DNA of 64,000 nt from Moniliophthora roreri. Lineage: Eukaryota; Basidiomycota; Agaricomycetes; Agaricales; Marasmiaceae. The DNA is taken from assembly GCA_001466705.2 (NCBI GenBank), contig LATX02000220.1, forward strand, positions 248,001 through 312,000, written 5' to 3'. Shown piece after piece: positions 1 to 10,916 of this stretch. Each line of letters begins with the position of its first letter. The first letter of the stretch is position 1. Both the position numbers and the translations under genes were made by a program. The notes under the pieces are model-generated. The model saw only the letters and a program-made list of their open reading frames with translations, had not been told where the DNA came from and did not search any database.

Positions 1-1239
1 ATATGGTTCGAGACTCACAGAATACAAATGAGTGCAGTAAAGGGTTGGAGGGTTATGTGAGGTGTTGGGCAAAGGGTTTTAGAGGTGTAAGGGCATAGGG
101 AATTCCTGTCAGACTTGTTGATTAGCATCATATCTCCTCAGTTGCAATGTATTGTAGAATACCTAATAAAATTTAATGTTTTCTAATGCAATCCAATAAA
201 ACCCAATGGAAAACGACACCTATGAACACCTATGCAGGATACATCGAATAGCATAGAATAGCATAGGATATCAAAAGTGTCCAAGTTAACGATGCTATCC
301 TATGACATCCAATATTATACGACATGATTAGAGTTTGTTGGTTTCCATCAGATGCCATTGGATGCTGTTGACTAAAATCCCACTGGGGGTGACTGGTGAA
401 GATGGTTCTGGAATCAAGGGATCATGGATGTGATAAGCGCCTGGTATTCTTATTTCTTCCTGCAACACCCATCACCTCCCAAGATCCACTAGAAAGACTC
501 TGCTAATCCAGAACTTTGGGAAATGAAGAGATCATAATGGAGAGAAGATATTGTCAGTGATTTTATTCAAGCTGTCCACTAACAGTAAGTCAGCAAATGA
601 GGGCTGCAACCCAAGGAAGAACTCAACACATACTTGATACTCCAGTTGAAAGATTAACTGTGAGGTGGAACAGTTTATCTTGACATTTGATAATGTACAC
701 TGTCACCATTGAACTTGGCCACAGGAGCCACAGGGAAAAATCTCAGGAGCATACAGTTGGTGATACTACTATGAGTGAAACACTGCTAATGCTTGCCTCA
801 TGACCAAGGGTCCTCGACATTTTGTATATATCCTGCAGCTCCGAAAGTGGGGGAAGTCATGGACTATTTGAAGTAGGTTGGTTCAGCACCTTGGAATCCT
901 ACTTCTATACTTGTATGATGCAGTTATACTAAGTTCTGAAAGTTCAGAGGAATAGAAGACTAAATCCACATCAAACATAGATGTAGGAGCAGGAAGCTAC
1001 ACTCCTAGATGCCCAGCAAGGCATGTATGACATCTTTTATGTATTTGAAGCTACCCAATATATGTTTCATATCTGCCAACACTTGCCCAGAATGTTTGCA
1101 GTCTATTCACAGAACTCTCAGTCTCATTGAGAAGAGAACTATTATGATACAACAAACACAACCAAAGGTAACAAACAATAACAATATATCCTTCGATTAA
1201 TTCTTCTCAAGCCTGTCTTCTGCCAAACTCCATAAAGTC
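1..1239. other. No recognisable gene (left edge)
   Basis: I see no supported coding region here. The stretch at about 150-350 has short recurring motifs (variants of CCTATG, GCATAGAATAG, AATCCAAT) and looks like degenerate repeat DNA. Base composition matches the transposon-rich region to its right. Confidence 0.4.
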
Positions 1240-2052
1240 TTATGGAAGGCAGTAGTGATCCCTCCAGTAGGGATTCACATACCTTTCCACAGTCCAATTC
1301 ACAATGTAACTCCAATACCCCCTCAAACCATTTAAACTATCCCTCACAACGCCTCGACTCATCAGCCTTGAGAGGAACATAAATCCCCATGCATAAGAAG
1401 TGTCACATATTTGGGACAATGCAATTTCTGACAACATCCCAGGAGTGTATTGGGACATGTCAGCATTGCAGATCCTGAAGAACGCCCAGTTTCCCCTCAT
1501 TGGTGCCATATCCCGATCCAACCCTATGCTTTCAATGAAGACAAAGGAGGCGTCTAGATGTGGAGTGATCTGAATTTCTTCAGGTGTCCAGTCATATTGT
1601 GTAATGTCACTGAGAGAATTGACCCAGTAGAAAGTGAAGTAGATGCTCTGATGTTCATAACGACTCAGTGATATGTGGTTGGAGCCATATGATAGGCCGA
1701 TGTACAGTGTATTATGGTGGACATTGGACTGTAAAACTCCTATGTCTTGGTCATGAGGAATATATTGTTCCAATGATGTGCTTATTGCAGTTCTGGGATG
1801 TGTGATGAAGAATGTGTGATGGAGTGTGTGTTGCAGATTGCAAGTACTTATATGTGTGCAGCCTGTGGTACTGAGGTGTGTGATCAGGATGTGTGATGAG
1901 GTGCATGCACCTATGAGAGTAAGCTTGATGAGTTGTGAAAAGATAAGAGATAACAGCGAAATCACCATTATGATGTCACTATTTCCCTCATGTGCACATA
2001 ATATTTTATGCATCTGTAAGTATTCCTTTGTGTTTTTTGTACATATATCCAT
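1240..2052 (-). CDS. Hypothetical protein, possibly transposon-derived
   Basis: This is an uninterrupted 270-codon frame opening with ATG on the minus strand in a gene-poor, repeat-rich stretch. The N-terminal third holds a hydrophobic stretch (about residues 28-50) and is low in charge. The C-terminal half is rich in W, Y and R and looks more protein-like. I recognise no family. Its open length in a region where other frames are broken is the main support. It lies about 350 bp left of an inverted LTR fragment and could be a remnant of a retrotransposon accessory ORF rather than a host gene. Confidence 0.3.
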   Translation of the reverse strand: MDICTKNTKEYLQMHKILCAHEGNSDIIMVISLLSLIFSQLIKLTLIGACTSSHILITHLSTTGCTHISTCNLQHTLHHTFFITHPRTAISTSLEQYIPHDQDIGVLQSNVHHNTLYIGLSYGSNHISLSRYEHQSIYFTFYWVNSLSDITQYDWTPEEIQITPHLDASFVFIESIGLDRDMAPMRGNWAFFRICNADMSQYTPGMLSEIALSQICDTSYAWGFMFLSRLMSRGVVRDSLNGLRGYWSYIVNWTVERYVNPYWRDHYCLP

Positions 2053-2079
2053 CCCCAGACCCTATCTGCCTAACCCCTA

Positions 2080-2260
2080 ACCACCTAACTGCTAACCATG
2101 AACTTCTAATGCCTAACCACTAGCTCTGAACCCCTAACCAACCAACCAACCAACCAACCAACTCAGTGTGAGGTACAAGCCCTAACTGGTCGAGGGTAAG
2201 TCCTTTGCAAGCAAAGGAACTTACCCTCGACTGTACTTCCTAGTCCCTAACCCCTAACCT
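2080..2260. repeat. Telomere-like CCTAACCC array, AACC microsatellite and hairpin
   Basis: Variants of CCTAACCCCTAACC recur at about 2070-2140 and 2236-2260. An (AACC)n run occupies about 2137-2162. Between them, 2190-2230 is a near-perfect inverted repeat with arms of 19 and 20 nt, an AA loop and one bulged base. The array is too degenerate to be a functional telomere and is better called interstitial telomere-like repeat. Confidence 0.5.
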
Positions 2261-2395
2261 ACCCTCTCAGCAGGGGCAGTGCTTCACACTGAAGACTGCT
2301 GCATGGTCTGCAGAAGAGGGCAATGACATATGTCATCACTGTTTGCCCAGTGTTCTGCTGGCTGAGCTCATGACTCATCAAGTTTTCCCTGTGCA

Positions 2396-2522
2396 CCTAT
2401 GGTGCCCAGGTAAAATGTCATAGTAGAAGGCATGGTTCAGGTGGTTTCTGCCCTCTAATGAGAATGTTTTCTGCATCAAATCCCTGTATGCAAATATCTA
2501 CGAAATAGTTTTTTGAATACAT
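2396..2522 (+). repeat. Inverted fragment of the old Gypsy LTR
   Basis: These 127 bp match the reverse complement of the left LTR copy of the old minus-strand Gypsy element at about 7780-7913. Most differences are C/T or G/A transitions. Similarity fades abruptly at both ends, so this is a truncated third copy in the opposite orientation, with no coding sequence attached. Confidence 0.7.
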
Positions 2523-5500
2523 TAGTAACTCTCCCTTCTTGTCCCTTTCTCTCTCAAGTTTTACAAGTCGCAGCGGCTTTCTTTCCACATCTCACCTTTC
2601 TTTTTGAGAATAATTCTTGAGATCACACCATATTATATGTACCAACCATTCAGCATTTTCTGTTAGTGATTCCCACAGTGACAACCCCCCTGCAATGACA
2701 ACAATGATGACAATTTATCCAGATCCCACTAGATTTAGGTTCTACTCAACAACTCTTATACTTTTGTGCCAAGTTAAGGAGACAGTTCAATGCACCAAGG
2801 ATTCAGGTTTTGGTGTCAAGAAGCTTCCTTGAGAGGGTCACAGAATGCAGTGACCAGGTACATCTGCTTGCTCAATCAATGAATTATGGGAGCTCACTTC
2901 TGTATTTTTCTTCCTACAGCCACTGAGACTGTTGACAATGCCTTCAGTGCTCAAGTATCCATATTCTGGCCATGAAACTTGTCATCTCTGTCTTCAGAAT
3001 TCCTTCTTGAGCCCCATTGCTATATGATTCTGTCTTTTGATACTAATAAAGGAATTGAATTCTCTTGTTACTCATAGCCTTACTGCAGAGGCTTGGCAGG
3101 GGCATTTTTGGGATTATATCGGCATCCTCTTCCTTCTCAACATATTTGTTTGAGTGGTTGGTATTTCAAGTGTAATGTCTTTGAGTGTAAACTGGGTCAA
3201 TTTGGTGGCTCCTCTGCTTGCAGTGGCCTCACCCCCTTCTGTAGGTACTCAATGCCCAGGAATACACAGATCCCAATGGGACCTTGGCATGCTTTCCACC
3301 ATTGCTCTGTTCCATCAAATTCCTCACAAACTGTTCATGTTCTATCAAGGCTTGTCCACATCAGAGCTCACAATTCAGTACCCTGAACAACTGCTGAACA
3401 TGTCTGTCTGAAAATGGAATGACAACCCACTCATTACCTCTTCTCTTATCATTTCAGTGCTGTCTCTTTCTGATAGCCCTCATGCATCCCTTGGTCACCC
3501 TTATTTCTGGCTGGGGATGGTCATTCGCTGAAGCAGCTGCACTAAAGACAAACCCATACTCTTCATGGCCTGGTAGCATACAGACTTCACCTTTGTCACT
3601 TTGACATGCCTAGAATGGGCACCTGAATCTTCTGTGTGGCATTCACTGCATACCCAGTGTGTAATCCTTTCTGTCCAAGCTTCATTGAATATAATGCAGG
3701 CGCTTTGATTAAATGGTTGACCTAGATTGCAGAGGGTTTTATTCTTTCAATGTTTACTGTCCAGAATGTCATAGAGCACATATAATGTTTCCTGCTCACT
3801 GTAGATGAGGATTTTCAGCCAGTGGTGGGGTCAATACTATCTATCTTTAATACATGCAATGTACTTATGGTCAATATGATGGTGGCAAGGCATTTAGCAT
3901 TTCGCTTCTGCAAGAATCACAACATGAAACCAGTAGAGTGATTGCTGGTAGAATAGGTCCTGACAAAGCTGCATGCTCTGCACATGCCTTAATGCAAAAA
4001 TAGCTCATGATGGGTACTACCTTTGTAGTTTTCATATACACTTTAGGTTTCTTGTTTCACTATCTCTATATCAATAATATATCCTCTACTGGCTGTACCA
4101 TACTCACAGCTCACTTTCTGTCCTTTGTACTAGTTTGAGAATTTAGAGCATACTAAGATGCAAGTTAGAGGACCAAGGATTGGGCTGCTCAGCAAGACAA
4201 CTCACTGTTTTCTCATATATGGTTTGTGGGAAGGTTATTGTCAAAGATGTGTAGGGCAAGTGGACATCAAGCAAGGCTCTTTGTCTTTGCCAGCAGCATA
4301 GCAGCGCAGTGGTAAATGTGTCTTCAACTCACATTGTGATATGGGTTATTGACCCTATAAGACTTGCTTGTCACTTGAGACGATAAGCAGATAAGAGAGT
4401 AGATTCTCTGAGTACTATAGAGAGTACAGGAAGGAGAGGAACTGAGGAGCTAAGCCTCATACAGGTCTGCTTTTATACTATTCTAGTGTTTACACTGTAA
4501 ACAACTAATTCTACCAATGAGAGATGAGAATAGTATGAACAATAAGTATCTAAGTTTAGACTATTGTTCTCTAGAATGACTCAGACAATAAGCAAAGAGA
4601 GCACTGCCTGAACTGACTTGACCTAACTCAATCTGAGTCGTTCTGACTAGGACAGCTGCAGACTATAATTATCTCTATTGTCTAGGACAATATGATCTAA
4701 GAATAACTAGTCTTACTGTTCTAAAAATAGTTTCTTTATTGTTCTTGTAGTTGACTTGAGTTGAGTCAAACTGCTCTGTAAATCTTGAGATCTACAGTCA
4801 TGGATATGTGTTCACGATCACATGATAGTCATGTGATGACTTCACATTGTTTCAACAGTTATTGAGTACAGGTTACTTAGATTGGTATCCAGAAAGACAT
4901 ATGAAAGCTTGGGGACAGAAGTTTACAGTAGGAACTATATACTATACTGATGGCTGTGTTGATTTACATTTGATCATGTAAAACCTACTTGACTGAATGT
5001 CCCAACACTTAGGATCTGTGCTGCTCCAGTTCCTTTGAAACCAGTGGAAAATTATACTAGAAGTTATATTCCAACAGTATTGAGGGAATCGTCTCTGTGG
5101 ATGAGCTCAAAAGAGTTGGACTTGTTTTGTGTGGAGAGTTTCTAAATTGTTCTTTTCTTCAAGTTCAAAGCCCGTTGTATGGCAATTTCTTGTTGGTCCA
5201 ATCTTGAGGCAGGTACTCCACATGAGTTATAAGCCTTATGAATTGGAGGAAGACATATAGATGGTGAACATAGCATGTCCTTTTACCATGGAGAGTTTCT
5301 AGATCCTGAGTTACTTGATTATCCTCTTACAAAAAGTATTCATATTTGAACATTTGAATGATAATTCATTCTGAATAGAACTTGAAGTGAACATGGTCTT
5401 TCTCCCAGGTGTGTTGATTATGGACAAAAGCTGTGTTAGGATACAATGCTTTTTTCACTTTTCAAGGCTAGGTCACCACATTCAAGCAATGTTGCAATGA

Positions 5501-6156
5501 AAAATGTATTCTTGTTTCATTCTTTGCACAGGCCTAAGTACATTAACATATAAACCTGTAGCCGACACCGAGTCTCAGCACCTCTAAGTATGTTGCACTA
5601 GCTGTTTAGCAGCCAGTGCCCCAATAACGATCCTCTGTGTTGTACTCCATGCGTCTTCTTGCCTTGCAAATACTCACAGATGGCTAGTGAGCTGCAATCA
5701 TGCTACACCCTGTGCCTCATCAAAGGCTGAAGCTCACTGCCACATCTAGCAGTATTATTACAGGGGAGAAACAGTGTTGGTGTTCAGTAATGACACCAAC
5801 TGTTGAGATCATGAGCAATGTCAACGAATGAATAGTCCATGAATAACATACCTTGAATGGCAAAGTGTGCCTCAGATTCTGCTTACTCCCAAATCTTGTC
5901 AACCTGTTCGTTACTTCTTAGTATAACCACATAGTGTAAAACCTGAAGACACCAGTCCAAGGCAATAGACTCTACTCATGATGTGATTATTTCAGATGGG
6001 TGGAGTCAGGGCAGGGCCAAACTCACCTAGGGACAGCCCAGGAAAGAGCTACCTGAAAGGAGGTAGTAGAATATTGAGAAGGTAGTTGAATCTAGCTCTG
6101 ACTGAAAAAGAATGAGAAATTGTGATTACTGATACATGATAATCATGATGATGCAG
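2523..6156. other. Gene-poor stretch, degenerate repeats
   Basis: Only short ORFs occur (up to about 97 codons at 3093-3386), overlapping in several frames, and none has a recognisable motif. A tRNA-like A-box pattern lies near 4305-4325 and is treated as a finding. I can support no gene here. Confidence 0.4.
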
Positions 6157-8193
6157 ACATACCAGTGGCTGAAATACACCAACTCCATTCAACTAAAAAT
6201 CATACTGACATCGTCATAAATAGGCGGAATTTTTTTTGGCTGGATGATCACAAGATGAGCTGACTGAGGCTGGATTGAGGGTGGGTTATAGAAAGGAGGA
6301 TGGTTGGGCATGGTTACAATTGAAGACAAGCACAATGGCATAACTTTTTTTATTATTTTCTTGAAAAGGAAGGTGGAATGTGGACAGTCCAAAGAGGAAA
6401 GTGACCGTTAATATGTCGAACCTAGAAAAGACCCACTTTTATTCATTTTACACTACTTTTGAATTGGAAGACTTTAATATAACACGAGATAACGGGTAAT
6501 AAGGACTAGAGTGAGCCCAGTCTGCTAGTCATTGCCTTAGAGAAGCTATGGAACCTTGGAAAGTACGAAGAGCTATATGATACGCTATACAGAGGTGTTG
6601 AAGCTGTACTTTCTAACTTATCTATGTATCAGATCCAAAACGGATCACTCCCGAAACCTGTAGGAAACCTAACTATGGCCCAATGAACGCATTGGCTAGT
6701 TAACCAAGCTCTCAAAGTGCTATCAATGGGATTTTAACTTCTATTTTACTTTTCTATGATATCTGCAAAGTGCAACCTGCAGTCAAACAGTACAGAGGTA
6801 CTTAGAGGAGACATCAAAACAGAATGATAACTTAGAACAGGCACAATCACAGAACAATCATCTGCTGAAGTCAATATATGGATTAAAGTCAAAACAGGTG
6901 ATCTCTTAATAAAGAGTGCACCAGTGGCTAAACAATACGAGATAAACTAACTAGGTACAAAGTCATCTCGGAAAGAAGGAAATCACTTCTGAAGGACATC
7001 CACTATCTACAGACAGAAGCGGAAGAATATCTAATGCATGAGAAGTCCTAAATAAGACCAAGCGTGCATTGTCGAAGGAGATAGGAACAGTAACAGCATG
7101 TTCCGAACTTGGAAACCTTGGCATCTAGGCCTCTGCCAATGTGTGGATACTAGAAAGGGAAATGCTGTAAAGAGACAGGACAGATACAGCCATCCTCTCA
7201 TAGATACCCGACATAGAAAAGAGAAAATACAAATTATAGAGTCCAGAATGCCTGGAGAAATAGATACCCACATGGAGATGGTCAGATACCCTAGTGGCCA
7301 GACTCTGTGACATCTGAAAATTCCCTCTTTTAGTATTTCAGTCACTTATTTATCATTTCCTGAATTATCGGACATTATTTATATTTTTCTGTAGATATGT
7401 TCCTTGGACAGTATATAAGGACAGCTAGATATTTGTGTATACTCAAGTAACTCTGCCCCCTCTGATTGTGAATACATGACAAGTTTGTTTGGTGTATAAA
7501 TTTGTGTGCCATTCCAGTTTTGCTTCCTCACTTCAGGCCCTGGAGATTGGTTCTGAGTGACTCCAGAGAGATAGAAATCTGATAATGAACTTGCGTCATA
7601 ACAGACAAGAGTAACATCTTGAGTGCATTATNTCGATCCACACTTGCACAACAAACTGAGTTAGACTTTTGGAGGTTATCGTTTTGGGTAGTTTTCCACT
7701 AGTCTTATCTTAGACAAATTACCATGACTGAGTACTGAGTACTGAGAGAGGATGGCTAATGTGACTTGGAGGTTTCTGAATTACTGGCGTATTCGAAAAA
7801 CTATTTCATAGATATTTGTGTACAGGAATTTGATGCGGAAAATGTTCTCATCAGAGGGTGGAAACCACCCAGACTGTGCCTTCTACTATAATGTTTTACC
7901 TGGGCACCATAGGTGGTGCATGTTGCAGATTGTAAGTATATCTGAGTGACGCAATGGGGAAGGCTGCAAGGTGAGTTGACTGAAGACCAGGCCTGTGCAT
8001 TTTATATGACTTCGGGCTCTGCTGTGAAGTGCTGACCTTCCATCATGGCTATTGCTTTTGCAGTATACCAAGCTTTAGGTCCTGAAGTGCACTAAGAGCA
8101 TGTCCTACCCTGAAGATCCAGACAGCTTCAAGTTCTAAAGGAAAACCTTGTTTGGTCCACCACAGTTGGATTGAACCTTATGTCTATGCTATT
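6157..8193 (-). repeat. 3' LTR of the old Gypsy element, with insertion
   Basis: Two blocks (6157-6408 and about 7721-8193) align end to end with the uninterrupted copy at 25970-26693. The 1.3 kb between them is an insertion. Compared with the right copy this one has lost many CpG sites, for example TTTCGTAG versus TTTCATAG. Similarity can be followed only to 8193 because the right copy is cut by an N, so the LTR may extend slightly further, possibly to about 8210. Confidence 0.75.
6409..7720. mobile_element. Insertion in the old LTR with candidate 5-bp duplication
   Basis: The intact LTR copy reads ACCGT then GACTG at 26218-26227. Here ACCGT (6404-6408) is followed by 1312 bp and then ACCAT (7721-7725) and GACTG. 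This looks like a 5-bp target duplication with one CpG transition. Near the ends the insert has TGTC and GACA, like LTR termini, but inset by 6 and 4 bases. A TATATAAG motif lies near 7412 and a contig join at 7632, so the insert may be incomplete. No coding domain was recognised; the ORF at 7031-7345 (minus) has no motif. Confidence 0.55.
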
Positions 8194-8207
8194 TGATATG
8201 AATATAA

Positions 8208-8800
8208 TCAGGACATCAATGGAACAGAAGAAGGGACCAACACATCATAAGTACGAGCCCCAAAATCCTCAATCAACAATCTCAATAGGTGTAGATTTGT
8301 GGTATTCAAGCTCGGGTGCCAGAGATTCAAATTCACTAGGGTGAGGAAGTGGTGTCCCATTAACAAAAAACTGCACATATATGAGGCCATCTATGAAATA
8401 GAGTTGCAATGTAGCCTGAATGAGCGTGTTATATGTTTCAGCCCCTAGGGATGCCAATTGGGTGTGGATGTTTCGCTTCTTCCACAATTCGACTCATGCC
8501 TGATAGACTGCAAAAGAATGTGTATGACAGATTGGAAGTGATGTTGTATGGTCACAAAGGGTATCGTTGACAAGGGAATAATGTGAAATGATGAAAAGGA
8601 ATGCTTCCAGGACCATAGGAAAGGTATGTGCATGATAATGTTGTGGAATGGCACGAGAGAGATTAAAGGGAGTCGAAGTGTCGTCATGGAAAACCTTGAG
8701 ATGATGCTCGAAATTGCTGTACAGGAGAAGAGAGTCTCGTATGAATTGATGGCAGTACATGGGTTGGCCATCTCGTTCAACTTCATCATCAACTATTACA
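8208..8800 (-). pseudogene. Extra ORF downstream of integrase in the old element
   Basis: Two open segments in the same frame (8494-8760 and 8269-8487), separated by one TGA, lie between the integrase and the 3' LTR. Joined they would give about 165 residues, rich in H, F, L and Y, with no zinc, protease or polymerase motif. The second half reads like a folded beta-rich protein. Its position 3' of pol marks it as an accessory ORF of the element rather than a host gene. Family unknown. Confidence 0.5.
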
Positions 8801-9356
8801 GAATAAAGAAATGGTAGAGAGTGTGCAAGTCTAGATGGAAAGATGATATCAGGATTGGGAATAAAATGCCCTTCATTTGATTTTGTGACAATAGGAATGA
8901 ATGTAAGATGATTAGGATCCTTTGGACGCGCCCTTTGAAAGCAGCCATCATTGGAATATCAAGCAGGGTTGTAGAAATTGTGCCTCAGCTGTCTGATATG
9001 TGTGCTGTCACCCACAGGGAGGATATTGTTGTCCAATACAACATGATTAGGAGTTGAAAATCATTCAGGGTAAATCAGGGACAATTGGGACATTAAAGGG
9101 TATTGAAAAGTAGAGATGAAGTGAGAATGGAGAAGAAAAGTAGAGATATTAAAGGGTATGGAAAAGTAGAGGTGAAAGGAGAATGGAGTATTGTAGAAAA
9201 GAAAATGGAATAAAAGAGAATGGCTCAGACAAGAAATCGAGATAGGGGAGCAGAAACGAGTGTAATGATTTATTGATCAGTGGAAACAAGTGTAACCATT
9301 TATTGATCAGTGATTGACGTTCGAAGTGTTTGGTGGTCTGGGCAGTAGAAAAATAG

Positions 9357-10094
9357 CTATAGTCGCCAAATATTCACATGTCTCTTAAGGATTGTGCCAT
9401 TCAGTTCTTGCAGCATGAAAGAATCATTTGCACACTTCTCATGAATGATGTATGGTCCAGCATAGGTCCATTTGTCCTTGTCTCTGGCTATACCATCGTA
9501 TTGGGATTCCCTGAGCCACACATACATCCCTGGCTCATAGTCCATAAAATCCCAGTTGAATTTGTGATGTTTGGCATAATCCTCGATTGCTTTCCTACAT
9601 GTTTGACGAAGTTTCTCATTTGCCAAAGTCAGATCAGTGTTTCTTCATGATAGTTGAAGGGTCCTAATGGATAGGAGGTCTGTGTGTGTGCGAATGTTAT
9701 GCCAATCGAGCGTTTGCCAAGTCATTTCTTCAATGTCAAATGAAAAGACAGGATGAGTGCCATATAATAGATAATATGGTGAATATCCAGTTGTGCATGA
9801 AGTAGTAACTCTTGAGGCGAATAGAGACGCTGCCAAATACTTCGGCCATGTTCCTTTAGCATCACCTGCACATTTAAGGATTGAATCAACCAATGGTTGA
9901 TGGGATCATTCAATGGGTGCATTGCCTTCCAGATGATAAGGAGTCGACACGATGATTTCACAATTGTAGAGAGTTTTGAGCATCACTCTTACTTCTTCTT
10001 TAAACTCTGCACCTCCATCAACTGAGATGTATGGAATGCAAGCAAATCGACAGATAATATGGGTGTAGATGAAGTTGGCCACTGATTTAGATGT
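9357..10094 (-). pseudogene. Integrase C-terminal part of the old Gypsy element
   Basis: This continues the integrase interrupted by the nested retrotransposon. The core's second acidic residue is in 'ISVDGGAEF' and the third in 'HLEGNAPIE', giving the D,D,E pattern with the first Asp beyond the insertion at about 19400. The last segment (9357-9626) holds the post-core domain with 'PGMYVWLRE' and 'YIIHEKC...LKRHVNIWRL'. Stops and frame changes separate three open blocks (9906-10094, 9645-9893, 9357-9626), so the protein is dead. Confidence 0.8.
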
Positions 10095-10495
10095 TGTTAC
10101 AAACACAGACATTTTTCTCTTTTTTCTCTTTTGTACAACTACTATGCAGATGACTCCTCGTGTAACACCACCTGATCATGCTTTCTCCTTCTAGTTTCTT
10201 CTTTTTCTTCTATAAACTTGATAAAGACTCCGATGTACCATTACTCATCGTTCTATACCTTTCTACGATGTTCCAGTAGTTACAAATGAGTACATACATA
10301 GTACGTATTTAAGGACTGCAGAACTGGGTCGTAGCTCTCCAGCTTGACCTGGTTAATTATACCTTGTGCTAGCAAAGACCGGTTGGAACTCAGAACCTCA
10401 GAATCCTCTGAGCGCACTCGAACTTGAACCTTAAGACTCTACATTACCTTCGGGTTTTGAGGAGTTGTTGACATTGCTGCGCAAGTGACGTAACA
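10095..10495 (+). repeat. 5' LTR of the young chromovirus
   Basis: This 401-bp LTR begins TGTTAC and ends TAACA. It matches 18882-19282 except for seven transitions. A TATA-like TATTTAAG sits at 10306-10313 and the inferred transcript start is near 10340. Confidence 0.95.
10306..10350 (+). promoter_or_regulatory. TATA box and self-primer start of R region
   Basis: TATTTAAG (10306-10313) lies about 30 bp upstream of CAGCTTGACCT (10340-10350). If transcription starts at 10340, these 11 nt form the 5' end of the RNA and are exactly complementary to 10498-10508. That spacing is what a TATA-directed start would give. The start site itself is inferred. Confidence 0.6.
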
Positions 10496-10497
10496 TA

Positions 10498-10508
10498 AGG
10501 TCAAGCTG
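10498..10508 (+). promoter_or_regulatory. Primer binding site, self-priming type
   Basis: AGGTCAAGCTG begins two bases after the 5' LTR and is a perfect 11-nt reverse complement of 10340-10350. No match to the 3' end of a common priming tRNA (TGG start) is present. Self-priming with an 11-nt RNA 5' end is established for Tf1 and related fungal chromoviruses, to which this element's chromodomain integrase also points. Confidence 0.7.
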
Positions 10509-10535
10509 TCCAACTGCCGACCCATCGAGGTTTAG

Positions 10536-10916
10536 GCACCACTTACCACGACGCCTCTGAAGTCGCCACTGACTACGGAGCAGGAAGAACAGATCGACAA
10601 AGACATCTCTCTAACAGAACGGCTAGCGAAACTAGGGATCAGAATCCCGGGGAACCCCGCATCGACTTCACGTACAATTATAACCCGCCACCACCGTCAG
10701 AGCGCACTCTGGCACGCGAGCGACTTGCTTGGGCTAGAAGAAACGACAGATACCGAAGAACAGACAGTCGAAGAGACACAGAACAACTCGACCCCAGAAT
10801 CCACCAAACAAGGCTCGCCTATGAACGAGAACTTCAACTTGCCTGAAGAGAAGAACAAGAACTTACCAGAAGAATCGACCAGCTCATCATTCTTCAGCGC
10901 TTATGAAGAAGTAACA
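10536..10916 (+). pseudogene. Candidate leader ORF (ORF0) upstream of gag
   Basis: Between the PBS and the first well-placed gag ATG, two frames look protein-like. Frame A (from 10536) starts 'PLTTEQEEQIDKDISLTERL'. From about 10650 another frame continues with 'FTYNYNPPPPSERTLARERL' and a charged, coiled-coil-like stretch through about 10910, with two TGA stops, each before an Arg codon. A one- or two-base indel in the C/G run near 10648-10657 would join them. No ATG opens frame A. It may be a lost Gag N-terminus or a separate ORF. Confidence 0.4.

Noticed and set aside
2060..2260. A true telomere or chromosome end
   Set aside because: The CCTAACCC units are few and degenerate, mixed with AACC repeats and a hairpin, and lie inside the scaffold.
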